Origin: DAOVQB01 sp023128935
GTDB taxonomy: Bacteria; Eisenbacteria; RBG-16-71-46; CAIMUX01; WJJG01
DNA: 13,239 nucleotides
Assembly: GCA_030628905.1 (NCBI GenBank)
Contig: DAOVQB010000123.1
Coordinates: 1 to 13,239, forward strand
Direction: 5' to 3'
The notes under the pieces were generated by a model. It saw only the letters and a program-made list of their open reading frames with translations, made no database searches and was not told the DNA's origin. The position numbers and the translations under genes were made by a program. This document shows, piece after piece, positions 1 through 6,548 of the stretch; the first letter of the stretch is position 1; each line of letters begins with the position of its first letter.

Positions 1-1316
1 GGGCGCTGCTGCTGCATTCCGCGGACACATCTGTCGCGTGGGCGCAGGCTGAGGCATTCCTTGAGATCGAGAAGGGCGGATTCTTCAAGGTTCCGATCCT
101 GATTGAAGATTTTACCTGGAGGGATCTCGACCCTGTGGTATTTCAGGGTCGTGAACGGGCGGAGGAGATCCTGGTGCAGGATCTGCTGTATTCAGACGCC
201 TTCATTGTTATGCGAGAGCAGCAGGATGGTCCCGCCTCGGGACTTCGTCTGGATATTCAGGGCAGGCCAGTGGACCAGGCCCTCCAGGTCCGGGTGCGTG
301 CGGCGGTGAGCCGGGATGGCTCTGACCTGTTGCTGGAAGGCGTGCTCCAAGACGAGGGGACCGGCAAGAAGATCTTCGAGCGGGGCTACGAGATCGGTTG
401 GGATCCCGAGAGACTGGAGGCTGACCGATGGGGTATCCACCGGCTGGCGGATGAGGTGGTGTTTTTCCTTATCGGAACACGCGGCTGCGCTGCAACCCGT
501 ATCGCTTTCGTCCGGGCCCGGCAGGGCGTCAAAGAGATCGGCATGGTGGATTGGGACGGCCTGAATGAACGGAGCGTCACCTGCCTCCAGGAGATCGTCC
601 TCTCGCCATCTTGGCACCCCTCGGGGCGCTGGATTGCATTTACCAGCTTTCACCTAGGGCAGCCGACGATCGTTTCGCTAGACCTGTTGGGAGGCGGGCT
701 GGAGTTGCTCTCCAATCAGCGAACCCCCACGGCGGTGGCCTACTCGCGCGATGGAAAGCAGGTGGCCTACTCGACCACGCAGGATGGAGATGCGGAGATC
801 TATGTCGCCCGCGCCGATGGCTCCGCACCACGCCGATTGACGGTTGATCCTGGAATCGACACCGCCCCCAGCTGGTCTCCGCTGGGCAAGCGCCTGGTGT
901 TCACCTCCGATCGATGGGGCAACCCCCAGCTCTTCACGATCAACACCGATGGTAGCGAGCTTCAGCAGCGCACCTTCGCGGGGACGTGGAACGATTCACC
1001 CGATTGGTCGCCCACTGGGGATCGGATCGTGCATGTCTGTCGCATCGACGGTGCGTTTGAGCTGGCGCTGATCTACGCCGATGGATGTGCCTGGCAGCGC
1101 CTGACGATCGGTGGCGGGTGTGAGAATCCTCGATGGGCTCCAGACGGGCGCCACGTGGTCTTTTCGCGTCGGGTGCAAGGTAGCCGCAGCCTCTGGATCT
1201 TGGATGTGGATTCAGGAACGGTGCGGCAATTGACACACTCGAAGGGAGACAGATATAATCCTGCCTGGTCGAACCGGGCTAAGGAGCGGCCGAGTCCAAT
1301 CAATCAAGGAAGGTAG
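1..1316 (+). CDS. tolB: TolB, Tol-Pal periplasmic beta-propeller protein (5' partial)
   Basis: TolB is the periplasmic protein of the Tol-Pal system; it binds Pal and helps constrict the outer membrane at division. The frame is open from base 3, so the start lies before the window; about 437 residues are visible. The first residues look like the end of a signal peptide (ALLLHSADTSVAWAQA). Then comes a TolB N-terminal domain with the typical FFKVPILIEDF stretch. From about residue 190 there are repeated propeller blades of the form (A/P)SWSPxGxxxxFTSDRxGxxQ(L/I)(F/Y)xxxxDGS, for example PSWSPLGKRLVFTSDRWGNPQLF. It ends in TAG 1314-1316, six bases before the ATG of pal, so the two are co-transcribed. 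A GTG at 135 could be mistaken for the start, but it lies inside the conserved N-terminal domain. tolQ, tolR and tolA would be expected upstream. Confidence 0.93.
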   Translation, partial: ALLLHSADTSVAWAQAEAFLEIEKGGFFKVPILIEDFTWRDLDPVVFQGRERAEEILVQDLLYSDAFIVMREQQDGPASGLRLDIQGRPVDQALQVRVRAAVSRDGSDLLLEGVLQDEGTGKKIFERGYEIGWDPERLEADRWGIHRLADEVVFFLIGTRGCAATRIAFVRARQGVKEIGMVDWDGLNERSVTCLQEIVLSPSWHPSGRWIAFTSFHLGQPTIVSLDLLGGGLELLSNQRTPTAVAYSRDGKQVAYSTTQDGDAEIYVARADGSAPRRLTVDPGIDTAPSWSPLGKRLVFTSDRWGNPQLFTINTDGSELQQRTFAGTWNDSPDWSPTGDRIVHVCRIDGAFELALIYADGCAWQRLTIGGGCENPRWAPDGRHVVFSRRVQGSRSLWILDVDSGTVRQLTHSKGDRYNPAWSNRAKERPSPINQGR

Positions 1317-1322
1317 GTGCGC

Positions 1323-1847
1323 ATGAAGAGAACTGGGTTTTTCATTCTTATGATCGTTTTGGTCACGCTGGTTGGGGGCTCCATGGGCTGTTCGAAGAAG
1401 ACGAAATCCGCCCAGGGGATGGAACCGCCGGTTTCGGCGCCCGAGCAGCCCGCGACGCCCGCGGCTGACACCCCACTGGACCAGACTGAGCGGCCCGTCA
1501 CAGAGCCGACCAGGCTTGAGCTGGAGGATGTCTTCTTCGACTTCGACAAATCCAACCTCAGGTCTGATGCCAGAGAAGCTCTCAAGCTCAATGCCAAGGC
1601 GCTACAGGACAACCCGAGCTTTCGCATCCTGATCGAGGGGCATTGTGACGAGCGCGGCACGCGGGAGTACAACATGGCCCTGGGTGACAGGCGGGCCAAT
1701 ACGGCCCGGGACTTCATCGTACGCTACGGTATCAGCGCCTCAAGGATCGAGACGATCAGTTACGGTGAGGAACGGCCATTTGCCACGGGCCACGATGAGA
1801 CCGAATGGGCGCTCAACCGCCGGGCCCATTTTATCATCCGCGACTAG
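1323..1847 (+). CDS. pal: Pal, peptidoglycan-associated lipoprotein
   Basis: This is an outer-membrane lipoprotein of 174 residues that anchors the outer membrane to peptidoglycan and partners TolB. The N-terminus (KR, hydrophobic run, GSMGC) is a lipoprotein signal with the acylated cysteine at residue 23; Ser at -3 is less usual than Leu. A Pro/Ala/Thr-rich linker (30-65) leads to an OmpA-like domain (68-172). That domain has the FFDFDKSNLR strand, the peptidoglycan-binding GHCDERGTREYN segment with LGDRRA after it, and a closing NRRAHFII. I chose ATG 1323 because AAGGAAGG (1306-1313) lies 9 bases upstream. An in-frame GTG at 1317 would leave only 3 bases and adds two residues. The gene follows tolB directly and precedes cpoB, the classical order. 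Confidence 0.95.
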   Translation: MKRTGFFILMIVLVTLVGGSMGCSKKTKSAQGMEPPVSAPEQPATPAADTPLDQTERPVTEPTRLELEDVFFDFDKSNLRSDAREALKLNAKALQDNPSFRILIEGHCDERGTREYNMALGDRRANTARDFIVRYGISASRIETISYGEERPFATGHDETEWALNRRAHFIIRD

Positions 1848-1873
1848 CCCACGTGTCTCATCAGACATGCGGG
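1848..1873 (+). promoter_or_regulatory. Stem-loop between pal and cpoB
   Basis: CCC (1848-1850) pairs with GGG (1871-1873), and CGTGTCT (1852-1858) pairs with AGACATG (1863-1869) with one G-U wobble. There is one A/C mismatch and a CATC loop. The stem begins directly after the pal stop codon. No T run follows, so it is probably not a terminator. It could protect the 3' end of pal mRNA or uncouple pal from cpoB expression; that role is inferred. Confidence 0.4.
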
Positions 1874-1899
1874 CCGAGCGCATCCCAAGGGGATCGGTT

Positions 1900-2958
1900 A
1901 TGAGGTGGGTGTCTCACTCGGAAGCTATGCGCCCACGACTTCCTTGGCACCTGTGCATGCTTCTCTTCCTGCTCTGTGCCGGGTGTGGCGGGAGCGCGTC
2001 TGTCCGCTCGCCGTTTGGTTCCTCGCAGGACGAGGATGCGGGTGATGCCACAGTCCCAATGGAAGAGCGCATAGCGGATTTGGAGCAGTCGGTTGAGCGG
2101 CTTGAGGATCTTGTCCGCGGGATGAACGCTGACTTGGCCGCTCATATGGATGTCTTTAGCGCCCAGCTCCGGACGCTCAATGCCAAGGCTACGGCCCAGA
2201 ATCAGTTGCTCCGCAAGGCCATGCTTTCCGGGCAGGGCCGATCCGATCTTGAGGGGAAACCCAACGGCCAGATAGACGGACTGCCCAGGCCCGGGAGGGC
2301 GGTTGCCTATTTAGATGGGACCGCGCAGACAGGAACGCCCTCGGGCGAATCATCTTTGATGAGACCGCCTCTGTCTCAACAATCTGTTGCCGAGAGTGCA
2401 TCCTGGGAGGGTAACGTTCCACTGCTGCCGGTTTCGCAGCGGCAGTTGCCCGAGGCCACAGGCGGGGGCAAGCCACTGGGTGATTCACTGACTGGGGATC
2501 TCGGTGGTAGTGCCTTGCAGCCTGAGACCCCACGGATCAGTTCCAGGGAGATAGGCGGGCAAGAGCAGGACTTTCAGGATGTCCCGGATGAAGGCAAACG
2601 CCTTTATGACCTCGCTTACAAGGATCTGATGCAGGAGAACTTCCAACTCGCTCTGATCCAATTCCGCTCCTTCCTGGATCGCTATCCCGGAACCCGCCTT
2701 TCTGACAACGCACAGTACTGGATCGGTGAGGTCTACTACGCGCAGAGGCAGTTTGGCGTGGCGATTGAAGAGTTCCGCAAGGTCATGGAGGAATACTCCG
2801 GCCAGGACAAGGTGCCGGCTGCCTGCTACAAGATTGCCCTCTCCTTTGAGCGCATGCAGGATCAGTCCACAGCCAAACGTTACCTTGAATTCCTCCTCGA
2901 GCACTTTCCCGACACTCGCGAGGCCCAGCTGGCCAAGGAACGGCTGTCGCAGGGCTAG
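1900..2958 (+). CDS. cpoB: CpoB/YbgF-like Tol-Pal accessory protein (coiled coil + TPR)
   Basis: CpoB is a periplasmic protein that links the Tol machine to peptidoglycan synthesis at the septum in Proteobacteria. This 352-residue version has an N-terminal hydrophobic signal ending LLFLLCAGC (Cys29), so it may be a lipoprotein. A heptad-rich coiled coil follows (about 54-108, MEERIADLEQSVERLEDL). Then comes a roughly 120-residue Gly/Ser/Pro/Gln-rich linker, and three TPR-like repeats (230-352) with the family pattern FRSFLDRYPGTRLSDNAQYW. I chose ATG 1900 because AAGGGG (1887-1892) lies 7 bases upstream. In-frame ATGs at 1867 and 1927 are alternatives. The frame is open back to 1645, but that part overlaps pal and is not coding. 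Position after tolB-pal supports the assignment; the long linker is unusual compared with E. coli CpoB. Confidence 0.88.
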   Translation: MRWVSHSEAMRPRLPWHLCMLLFLLCAGCGGSASVRSPFGSSQDEDAGDATVPMEERIADLEQSVERLEDLVRGMNADLAAHMDVFSAQLRTLNAKATAQNQLLRKAMLSGQGRSDLEGKPNGQIDGLPRPGRAVAYLDGTAQTGTPSGESSLMRPPLSQQSVAESASWEGNVPLLPVSQRQLPEATGGGKPLGDSLTGDLGGSALQPETPRISSREIGGQEQDFQDVPDEGKRLYDLAYKDLMQENFQLALIQFRSFLDRYPGTRLSDNAQYWIGEVYYAQRQFGVAIEEFRKVMEEYSGQDKVPAACYKIALSFERMQDQSTAKRYLEFLLEHFPDTREAQLAKERLSQG

Positions 2959-2974
2959 CCCCCCCTGCCATTTT
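2949..2974 (+). terminator. Possible intrinsic terminator after cpoB
   Basis: GCAGGG (2949-2954) and CCCTGC (2963-2968) form a 6-bp stem with an 8-base loop, followed by CATTTT. The stem overlaps the cpoB stop codon. The T run is short, so it is a weak candidate. A second inverted pair, CCCGGG at 2975-2980 and 2988-2993, follows without a T run. The convergent tdh gene ends at 3045. Confidence 0.35.
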
Positions 2975-3044
2975 CCCGGGCTTGCCACCCGGGGGCTGGC
3001 TGAGGTGGATGCAGTGGGACCATCGAGGACCCTGTTTGCCAAAT

Positions 3045-4028
3045 TCAATGGTAGAGCCGGCCCTCGGCATGGCGCGTGCCAAGCTTTGTGAGCATGTCCT
3101 CGGTCATGGAGTCCAGGTTATGACTGGGTGTCCAACCCCATTCCCTGCGAGCTGCCGAGTCATCCACTGACTGCGGCCAAGAATCCGCGATCTCCTGGCG
3201 ATAATCCGGCTCATAGGAGACCTCGAATGCGGGGATGTGCTTCTTGATCGCTGCGGCCAGTTCGCCCACTGAGAAACTCATGGAGCCCAGATTGAAGTCC
3301 CCGTGGTGGTCGAGCTTGCTGAAGTCGGCCTCCATGAGATCAATCGTTCCCTTGATGCAGTCGGGCATATACATCATGGGGAGTCTGGTATCCTCCTTCA
3401 CAAAGCAGGTGTATTTGCGCTCCTCGATGGCCTTGTAGTAAATCTCGACTGCGTAATCGGTGGTGCCGCCACCGGGCAAGGTCTCGGCCGAGATGATGCC
3501 GGGATAGCGGAGCCCGCGTGCATCTACGCCATAGCGCCTGACATAATAGTCGCAGAGGAGTTCGCCAGTCACTTTACTGACACCATACATCGTTGTGGGT
3601 TTGAGTACCGTTTCCTGAGGCGTGTCCACGCGTGGACATCCGGCGCCGAAGACCGCAATGGAGCTAGGGCAGAGAACCTGTGTGAGATCTAACTCCCTTG
3701 CCAACTCCAGCGTATTGATCAACCCGGTCACATTTACATGCCAGGCAAGCTGCGGGTTCTTTTCCCCCACGGCTGACAGGATGGCCGCCATGTTGATGAT
3801 CGTGTCGATGGAATGCTTCTGGCACACGGTCTTGAGCTTTTCCGGATCTGTAACGTCTGCCCACTCGAAGGGGCCTGATTCCTTGAGTTTCTTTGAGGGT
3901 TTCGTTTTTCGCCCGCAAGCTACGACATTCTCAGCACCATACTTGGCCCGCAGCGCCAGCGTCAGCTCGGAGCCGATCTGTCCCACCGAACCGGCTACCA
4001 GGATCTTCTTGATTTCCTTCTTTGGCAT
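3045..4028 (-). CDS. tdh: L-threonine 3-dehydrogenase, SDR (epimerase-like) type
   Basis: The enzyme oxidises L-threonine with NAD+ to 2-amino-3-ketobutyrate, which the neighbouring Kbl cleaves to glycine and acetyl-CoA. The 327-residue protein is an extended short-chain dehydrogenase. It has a Rossmann GxxGxxG at residues 13-19 (GSVGQIG), a catalytic YGVSK with Tyr148 and Lys152, an upstream Ser pair in PSSIAVFG, and the RYPGIIS segment seen in this family. It is not the zinc-dependent medium-chain type of E. coli. ATG 4028 is preceded by GAGG about 8 bases upstream. The gene starts 27 bp after the kbl stop on the same strand, so the two form an operon, and this pairing separates it from generic nucleotide-sugar epimerases. 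No clear terminator follows it. Confidence 0.88.
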   Translation of the reverse strand: MPKKEIKKILVAGSVGQIGSELTLALRAKYGAENVVACGRKTKPSKKLKESGPFEWADVTDPEKLKTVCQKHSIDTIINMAAILSAVGEKNPQLAWHVNVTGLINTLELARELDLTQVLCPSSIAVFGAGCPRVDTPQETVLKPTTMYGVSKVTGELLCDYYVRRYGVDARGLRYPGIISAETLPGGGTTDYAVEIYYKAIEERKYTCFVKEDTRLPMMYMPDCIKGTIDLMEADFSKLDHHGDFNLGSMSFSVGELAAAIKKHIPAFEVSYEPDYRQEIADSWPQSVDDSAARREWGWTPSHNLDSMTEDMLTKLGTRHAEGRLYH

Positions 4029-4055
4029 TTCCGAAACCTCACTATGAAACTACTG

Positions 4056-5258
4056 CTACGAAATCACCTTCAGTTCTTTTCCGATCTTGGTAAACGCATT
4101 GACAGCCTTGGTGATGTGCTCCTCTTCGTGCGCCGCGGAGAGCTGCACCCGGATGCGGGCCTGACCGTGCGGGACAACCGGGTAGGAGAAGCCGATGACA
4201 TAGATGCCTTCATCCAATAGCCTGGATGCGAAATCCTGAGCCAGTTTGGCGTCATTTTCAAACTTGCCGAACATGATCGGGACGATCGGGTGATCACCGG
4301 GGCGGATGTCGAAGCCTGCATCGGTCATCATCTTGCGGAACATCTTTTGGTTCTTCTCGAGCTTGTCGCGCAGCTCCGTCGTTTTGGAGAGCAGGTCCAT
4401 GACTCCGACCGTGGCTGCCGCGACCGCGGGGGGCAGGGTGTTGGAGAATAGGTAGGGGCGCGACTTCTGCCGCAGCCAGGTGATCATCTCCGCCTGGCCT
4501 GCCACGCAGCCGCCGGATGCACCGCCGAGCGCCTTGCCAAACGTTGTGGTGATCAGATCGACCCGGCCCATCACAGCGCGATATTCATGGGTGCCACGCC
4601 CGGTCTTGCCCAAGAAACCGGTCGCATGCGAGTCGTCGACCATGACTAGCGCGTCATGCTTGTCCGCCAGGTCGCAGATCTTGTCGAGCGGGGCGATGTC
4701 GCCATCCATCGAAAAGACGCCATCGGTTGCGATGAGGCGATACTTGGCATTCTGAGTTTCCTTCAGCTTGGCTTCTAGGTCATCCATGTCCATGTGCTTG
4801 AGGATGTATCGCTGTGCCTTGCATAGGCGGATGCCGTCGATCACAGATGCGTGATTCAGGGAATCCGTGATGATCGCGCAGTCCCTGTCCAGGAGTGGTT
4901 CAAACACGCCGCCGTTTGCATCGAAACAGGCCGCGAAGAGGATGGCATCGTCCATGCCCAGGAAATCGGAGACTTTTTTCTCCAGTGTCTTGTGGATTTC
5001 CTGTGTGCCGCAGATGAAACGGACTGAGGACATGCCATAGCCCCAATCCTTGAGGCCTTGGCTGGCGGCCTCTAGGACGCGGGGATGGGAGGAAAGACCG
5101 AGATAGTTGTTCGCGCAGAAGTTGAGTACCGTCTGCCCGGTGGACACCCGAATCTCAGGCCCCTGATGGGACGTAATGACCCTCTCTTCCTTGTATAGTC
5201 CGGCCTCTCGAATCTCTTGGAGCCCTTTCTTCAGGTCCTCCCTGATCGTTCCGTACAT
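4056..5258 (-). CDS. kbl: Glycine C-acetyltransferase (2-amino-3-ketobutyrate CoA ligase)
   Basis: This is a PLP-dependent cytosolic enzyme that converts 2-amino-3-ketobutyrate plus CoA to glycine and acetyl-CoA. It has 400 residues, close to the usual 397-398. The alpha-oxoamine synthase signatures are clear: NFCANNYLGLSSHPR near residue 47, the DDSHATGF motif (Asp208-Asp209, His211), and the PLP lysine in TTTFGKALGGASGG (Lys242). I chose ATG 5258 because AAGGAGG lies 8 bases upstream and the protein then starts MYGTIREDL, as in homologues. The frame stays open to 5321, but that extension would cross the ribosome binding site. It is the first gene of the kbl-tdh operon and has a sigma70-like promoter at 5386-5415. 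The alternative, 8-amino-7-oxononanoate synthase, is less likely given the tdh partner. Confidence 0.95.
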   Translation of the reverse strand: MYGTIREDLKKGLQEIREAGLYKEERVITSHQGPEIRVSTGQTVLNFCANNYLGLSSHPRVLEAASQGLKDWGYGMSSVRFICGTQEIHKTLEKKVSDFLGMDDAILFAACFDANGGVFEPLLDRDCAIITDSLNHASVIDGIRLCKAQRYILKHMDMDDLEAKLKETQNAKYRLIATDGVFSMDGDIAPLDKICDLADKHDALVMVDDSHATGFLGKTGRGTHEYRAVMGRVDLITTTFGKALGGASGGCVAGQAEMITWLRQKSRPYLFSNTLPPAVAAATVGVMDLLSKTTELRDKLEKNQKMFRKMMTDAGFDIRPGDHPIVPIMFGKFENDAKLAQDFASRLLDEGIYVIGFSYPVVPHGQARIRVQLSAAHEEEHITKAVNAFTKIGKELKVIS

Positions 5259-5385
5259 GGGCAAATCCTCCTTCTTGGGTCTGTTCTTAGAAGCCCACCT
5301 CAATCGCGACGCGTACGCCATTTTCCCATGCTACATGCTCAGCGAAAGCGACCAGAGGTCGACGGGAATGAGATGGAAAGACGCG

Positions 5386-5415
5386 AGTATAGGCGGAGCA
5401 CTGCTCTTCCGTCAA
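5386..5415 (-). promoter_or_regulatory. Sigma70-like promoter for kbl-tdh
   Basis: On the minus strand TTGACG (complement of 5410-5415) and TATACT (complement of 5386-5391) are separated by 18 bp. Transcription would start near 5379, giving a leader of about 120 nt before the kbl ATG at 5258. The -35 hexamer lies inside one arm of the inverted repeat that bounds the adjacent tandem array. I recognise no riboswitch in the leader (5259-5379). Confidence 0.55.
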
Positions 5416-5535
5416 CGCCCTGCATGTCGACGCCCTGCATGTCCACGCCCTGCAATGTCCACACCCCGCAACGCCCACGCCCCGCAACGCCCACACCCCG
5501 CAACGCCCACGCCCCGCAATGTCCACGGTTGACGG
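5409..5535. repeat. 15/16-bp tandem array bounded by 8-bp inverted repeats
   Basis: Seven imperfect units run head to tail from 5411 to 5520, with a partial unit (GTCCAC) after them. Units 1-2 are 15 bp (GTCAACGCCCTGCAT, GTCGACGCCCTGCAT). Units 3-7 are 16 bp (for example GTCCACGCCCTGCAAT and GCCCACACCCCGCAAC). Units 4-7 alternate ACACC and ACGCC, hinting at a 32-bp duplication step. CCGTCAAC (5409-5416) and its exact reverse complement GTTGACGG (5528-5535) bound the array. It fills much of the gap between kbl and the divergent cupin gene. The function is unknown. Confidence 0.85.
5464..5515 (-). other. Potential G-quadruplex tract
   Basis: The minus strand of the tandem array has seven runs of three or four G separated by loops alternating between 3 bases (CGT or TGT) and 6 bases (CGTTGC). 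This meets the standard G3+N1-7 quadruplex pattern several times over. It lies just upstream of the kbl -35 element, so any fold would be in promoter DNA rather than in the kbl mRNA. Confidence 0.5.
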
Positions 5536-5693
5536 CAATCTTGGGTGAGGCCCCGGTACGTGGGGGGCAATGATCGGAATTCCTCTGTCTCTTGTCTTGA
5601 GATTGGGTAGAATCGATCCGATTGAACAAGGAGCATGTCTCGATTCAATTCGAACCGGGAAAGACCAGAAAGCGCGCGGGTGATCCGCGGCGC

Positions 5694-5708
5694 AAGGAGT
5701 GGCAGGTG
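5694..5708 (+). promoter_or_regulatory. Ribosome binding site deciding the cupin start
   Basis: AAGGAG (5694-5699) stands 6 bases before GTG 5706. The frame is open back to a TTG at 5622, which has no Shine-Dalgarno sequence in front of it. GTG 5706 also gives the usual length for a small single-domain cupin. Confidence 0.65.
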
Positions 5709-6068
5709 CGAAACCGAACAGTTCCAGGCAAGTACACATTCGGCAGCTGGCGGGACGTCACCGCTGCTGACGCGCAAGAGGCGCTAGAGAAGCAGGTCAT
5801 CGCGACCCAGCACCTGATCGTGGTTCGCTGCCTCTATAAGGAGAACTCTACGTTTGCCTCGCACACACACCCGCAAGAGCAGATCACAATTGTGGAAAGT
5901 GGGACGCTGAAATTCATCGTCGACGGCGAGTCGGTTGAAGTGCAGGCGGGCCAGATGATCTCCATTGTGGCGGGAGTTCGGCATTCATCCGAGGTTGTGG
6001 GGGGACAGACGGCCCGCGCTCTGAATCTCTTCCATACACCCAGTGCATTAGGGCCCGCGCAAGAGTAA
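5706..6068 (+). CDS. Small single-domain cupin protein
   Basis: This is a 120-residue protein made of one cupin beta-barrel (about 38-112). The first metal motif is in ASHTHPQEQ (His53, His55, Glu58), with SGTLKF closing it. The second motif holds AGQMISIVAGVRH with His93. These four residues are the usual metal ligands of cupins. There is no signal peptide or membrane segment, so it is cytosolic. Small cupins of this kind have many roles (sugar or amino-acid enzymes, dioxygenases, sensors), and the sequence does not say which. It is transcribed divergently from kbl across the tandem array, so shared regulation is possible but not shown. No clear promoter was found; TAGAAT at 5608-5613 lacks a matching -35. 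Its 3' end converges on the spoVG-like gene. Confidence 0.82.
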   Translation: MRNRTVPGKYTFGSWRDVTAADAQEALEKQVIATQHLIVVRCLYKENSTFASHTHPQEQITIVESGTLKFIVDGESVEVQAGQMISIVAGVRHSSEVVGGQTARALNLFHTPSALGPAQE

Positions 6069-6168
6069 CTTCCCATTTACGCCGGTCCCGAACGCCGGGG
6101 ACGCGCGTTGCGGCTCCTCAGAGTAGTCCCGGCTACGCCTTCGTCACCGCGCCTCGTCGTCGACGACC

Positions 6169-6438
6169 CTAGTGTTTGGTGTGTATGCTGACAGCTTTCT
6201 CGTAGCGTTCGAGGACCAGGGATCGGATGCTCTCGGCCAATTCCCGCGTGGAGGGGTAGGCCACGTCTTGGTAGGTTCCATCAGGAAGCTTGCGACTCGG
6301 CATGGCAACGAATAGCCCTCGATTTCCGCGGACCACCTTGATGCCCTTGATTACGAAGCAGGCATCGAGCGTCAAGGTAGTGATCGCCTTCAGCGCTGGG
6401 TCGTCGACGAGGGTGATCTTGACGTCCGTGATCTCCAT
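6169..6438 (-). CDS. spoVG: SpoVG family protein
   Basis: SpoVG is a small nucleic-acid-binding regulator, first known from sporulation and septation in Bacillus and also found in non-sporulating bacteria. This 89-residue protein matches the family along its length: MEITDVKITLVDD at the start, a central FVIKGIKVVRGNRGLFVAMP stretch, SRKLPDGTYQDVAYP, and a C-terminal helix ending VLERYEKA. I chose ATG 6438, which starts exactly at the conserved MEITDV. A TTG at 6450 would add MGGS without better support. The ribosome binding site is weak (GGGTGG about 4 bases upstream). The 5' flank begins with a tandem 29/30-bp duplication, so its native promoter may have been displaced. It converges on the cupin gene, with a 100-bp gap. 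Confidence 0.9.
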   Translation of the reverse strand: MEITDVKITLVDDPALKAITTLTLDACFVIKGIKVVRGNRGLFVAMPSRKLPDGTYQDVAYPSTRELAESIRSLVLERYEKAVSIHTKH

Positions 6439-6451
6439 GGAACCACCCAAT

Positions 6452-6510
6452 AATACCCAGTCAAAACTCAGCCAATCCCAAATACCCAGTTAAAACTCAG
6501 CCAATCTCCA
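6452..6510. repeat. Tandem 29/30-bp duplication upstream of spoVG
   Basis: Two adjacent copies, 6452-6480 and 6481-6510, share AATACCCAGT(C/T)AAAACTC and continue alike to near their ends. They differ by one substitution and one T insertion near the end. The proximal copy is 14 bp from the spoVG start codon. Paired copies like this can be transposase-binding sites at an insertion-sequence end, but no transposase lies beside them. Confidence 0.8.
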
Positions 6511-6548
6511 TACCAAAGACTAGTACGATCAGCGCGTAAGCGCCAGTC

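Noticed and set aside
1645..1899. N-terminal extension of CpoB back to 1645
   Set aside because: This part overlaps the conserved OmpA-like domain of pal in another frame. ATG 1900 has a ribosome binding site and leads directly into the signal sequence.
2975..2993. CCCGGG/CCCGGG inverted pair as a two-way terminator between cpoB and tdh
   Set aside because: No T run follows on either strand. The 2949-2974 hairpin is the better candidate for the cpoB side.
5409..5535. CRISPR array
   Set aside because: Units are 15-16 bp and contiguous, without unique spacers, and no cas genes are nearby.
5622..5705. Longer cupin protein starting at TTG 5622
   Set aside because: No ribosome binding site precedes it. 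AAGGAG before GTG 5706 is well placed, and the shorter protein fits the family length.
5287..5777. Three overlapping minus-strand open frames of 96-150 codons running through the tandem array
   Set aside because: They are open because the C/G-rich repeats lack stop codons. The translations are just repeated Gly/Val/Ala/Arg-rich units, and all three minus frames are open at once.
6156..6167. Perfect 12-bp palindrome GTCGTCGACGAC beside the spoVG stop as a terminator
   Set aside because: As a hairpin it has only a 4-bp stem and there is no T run on either strand. It may be a binding site, but nothing supports that.
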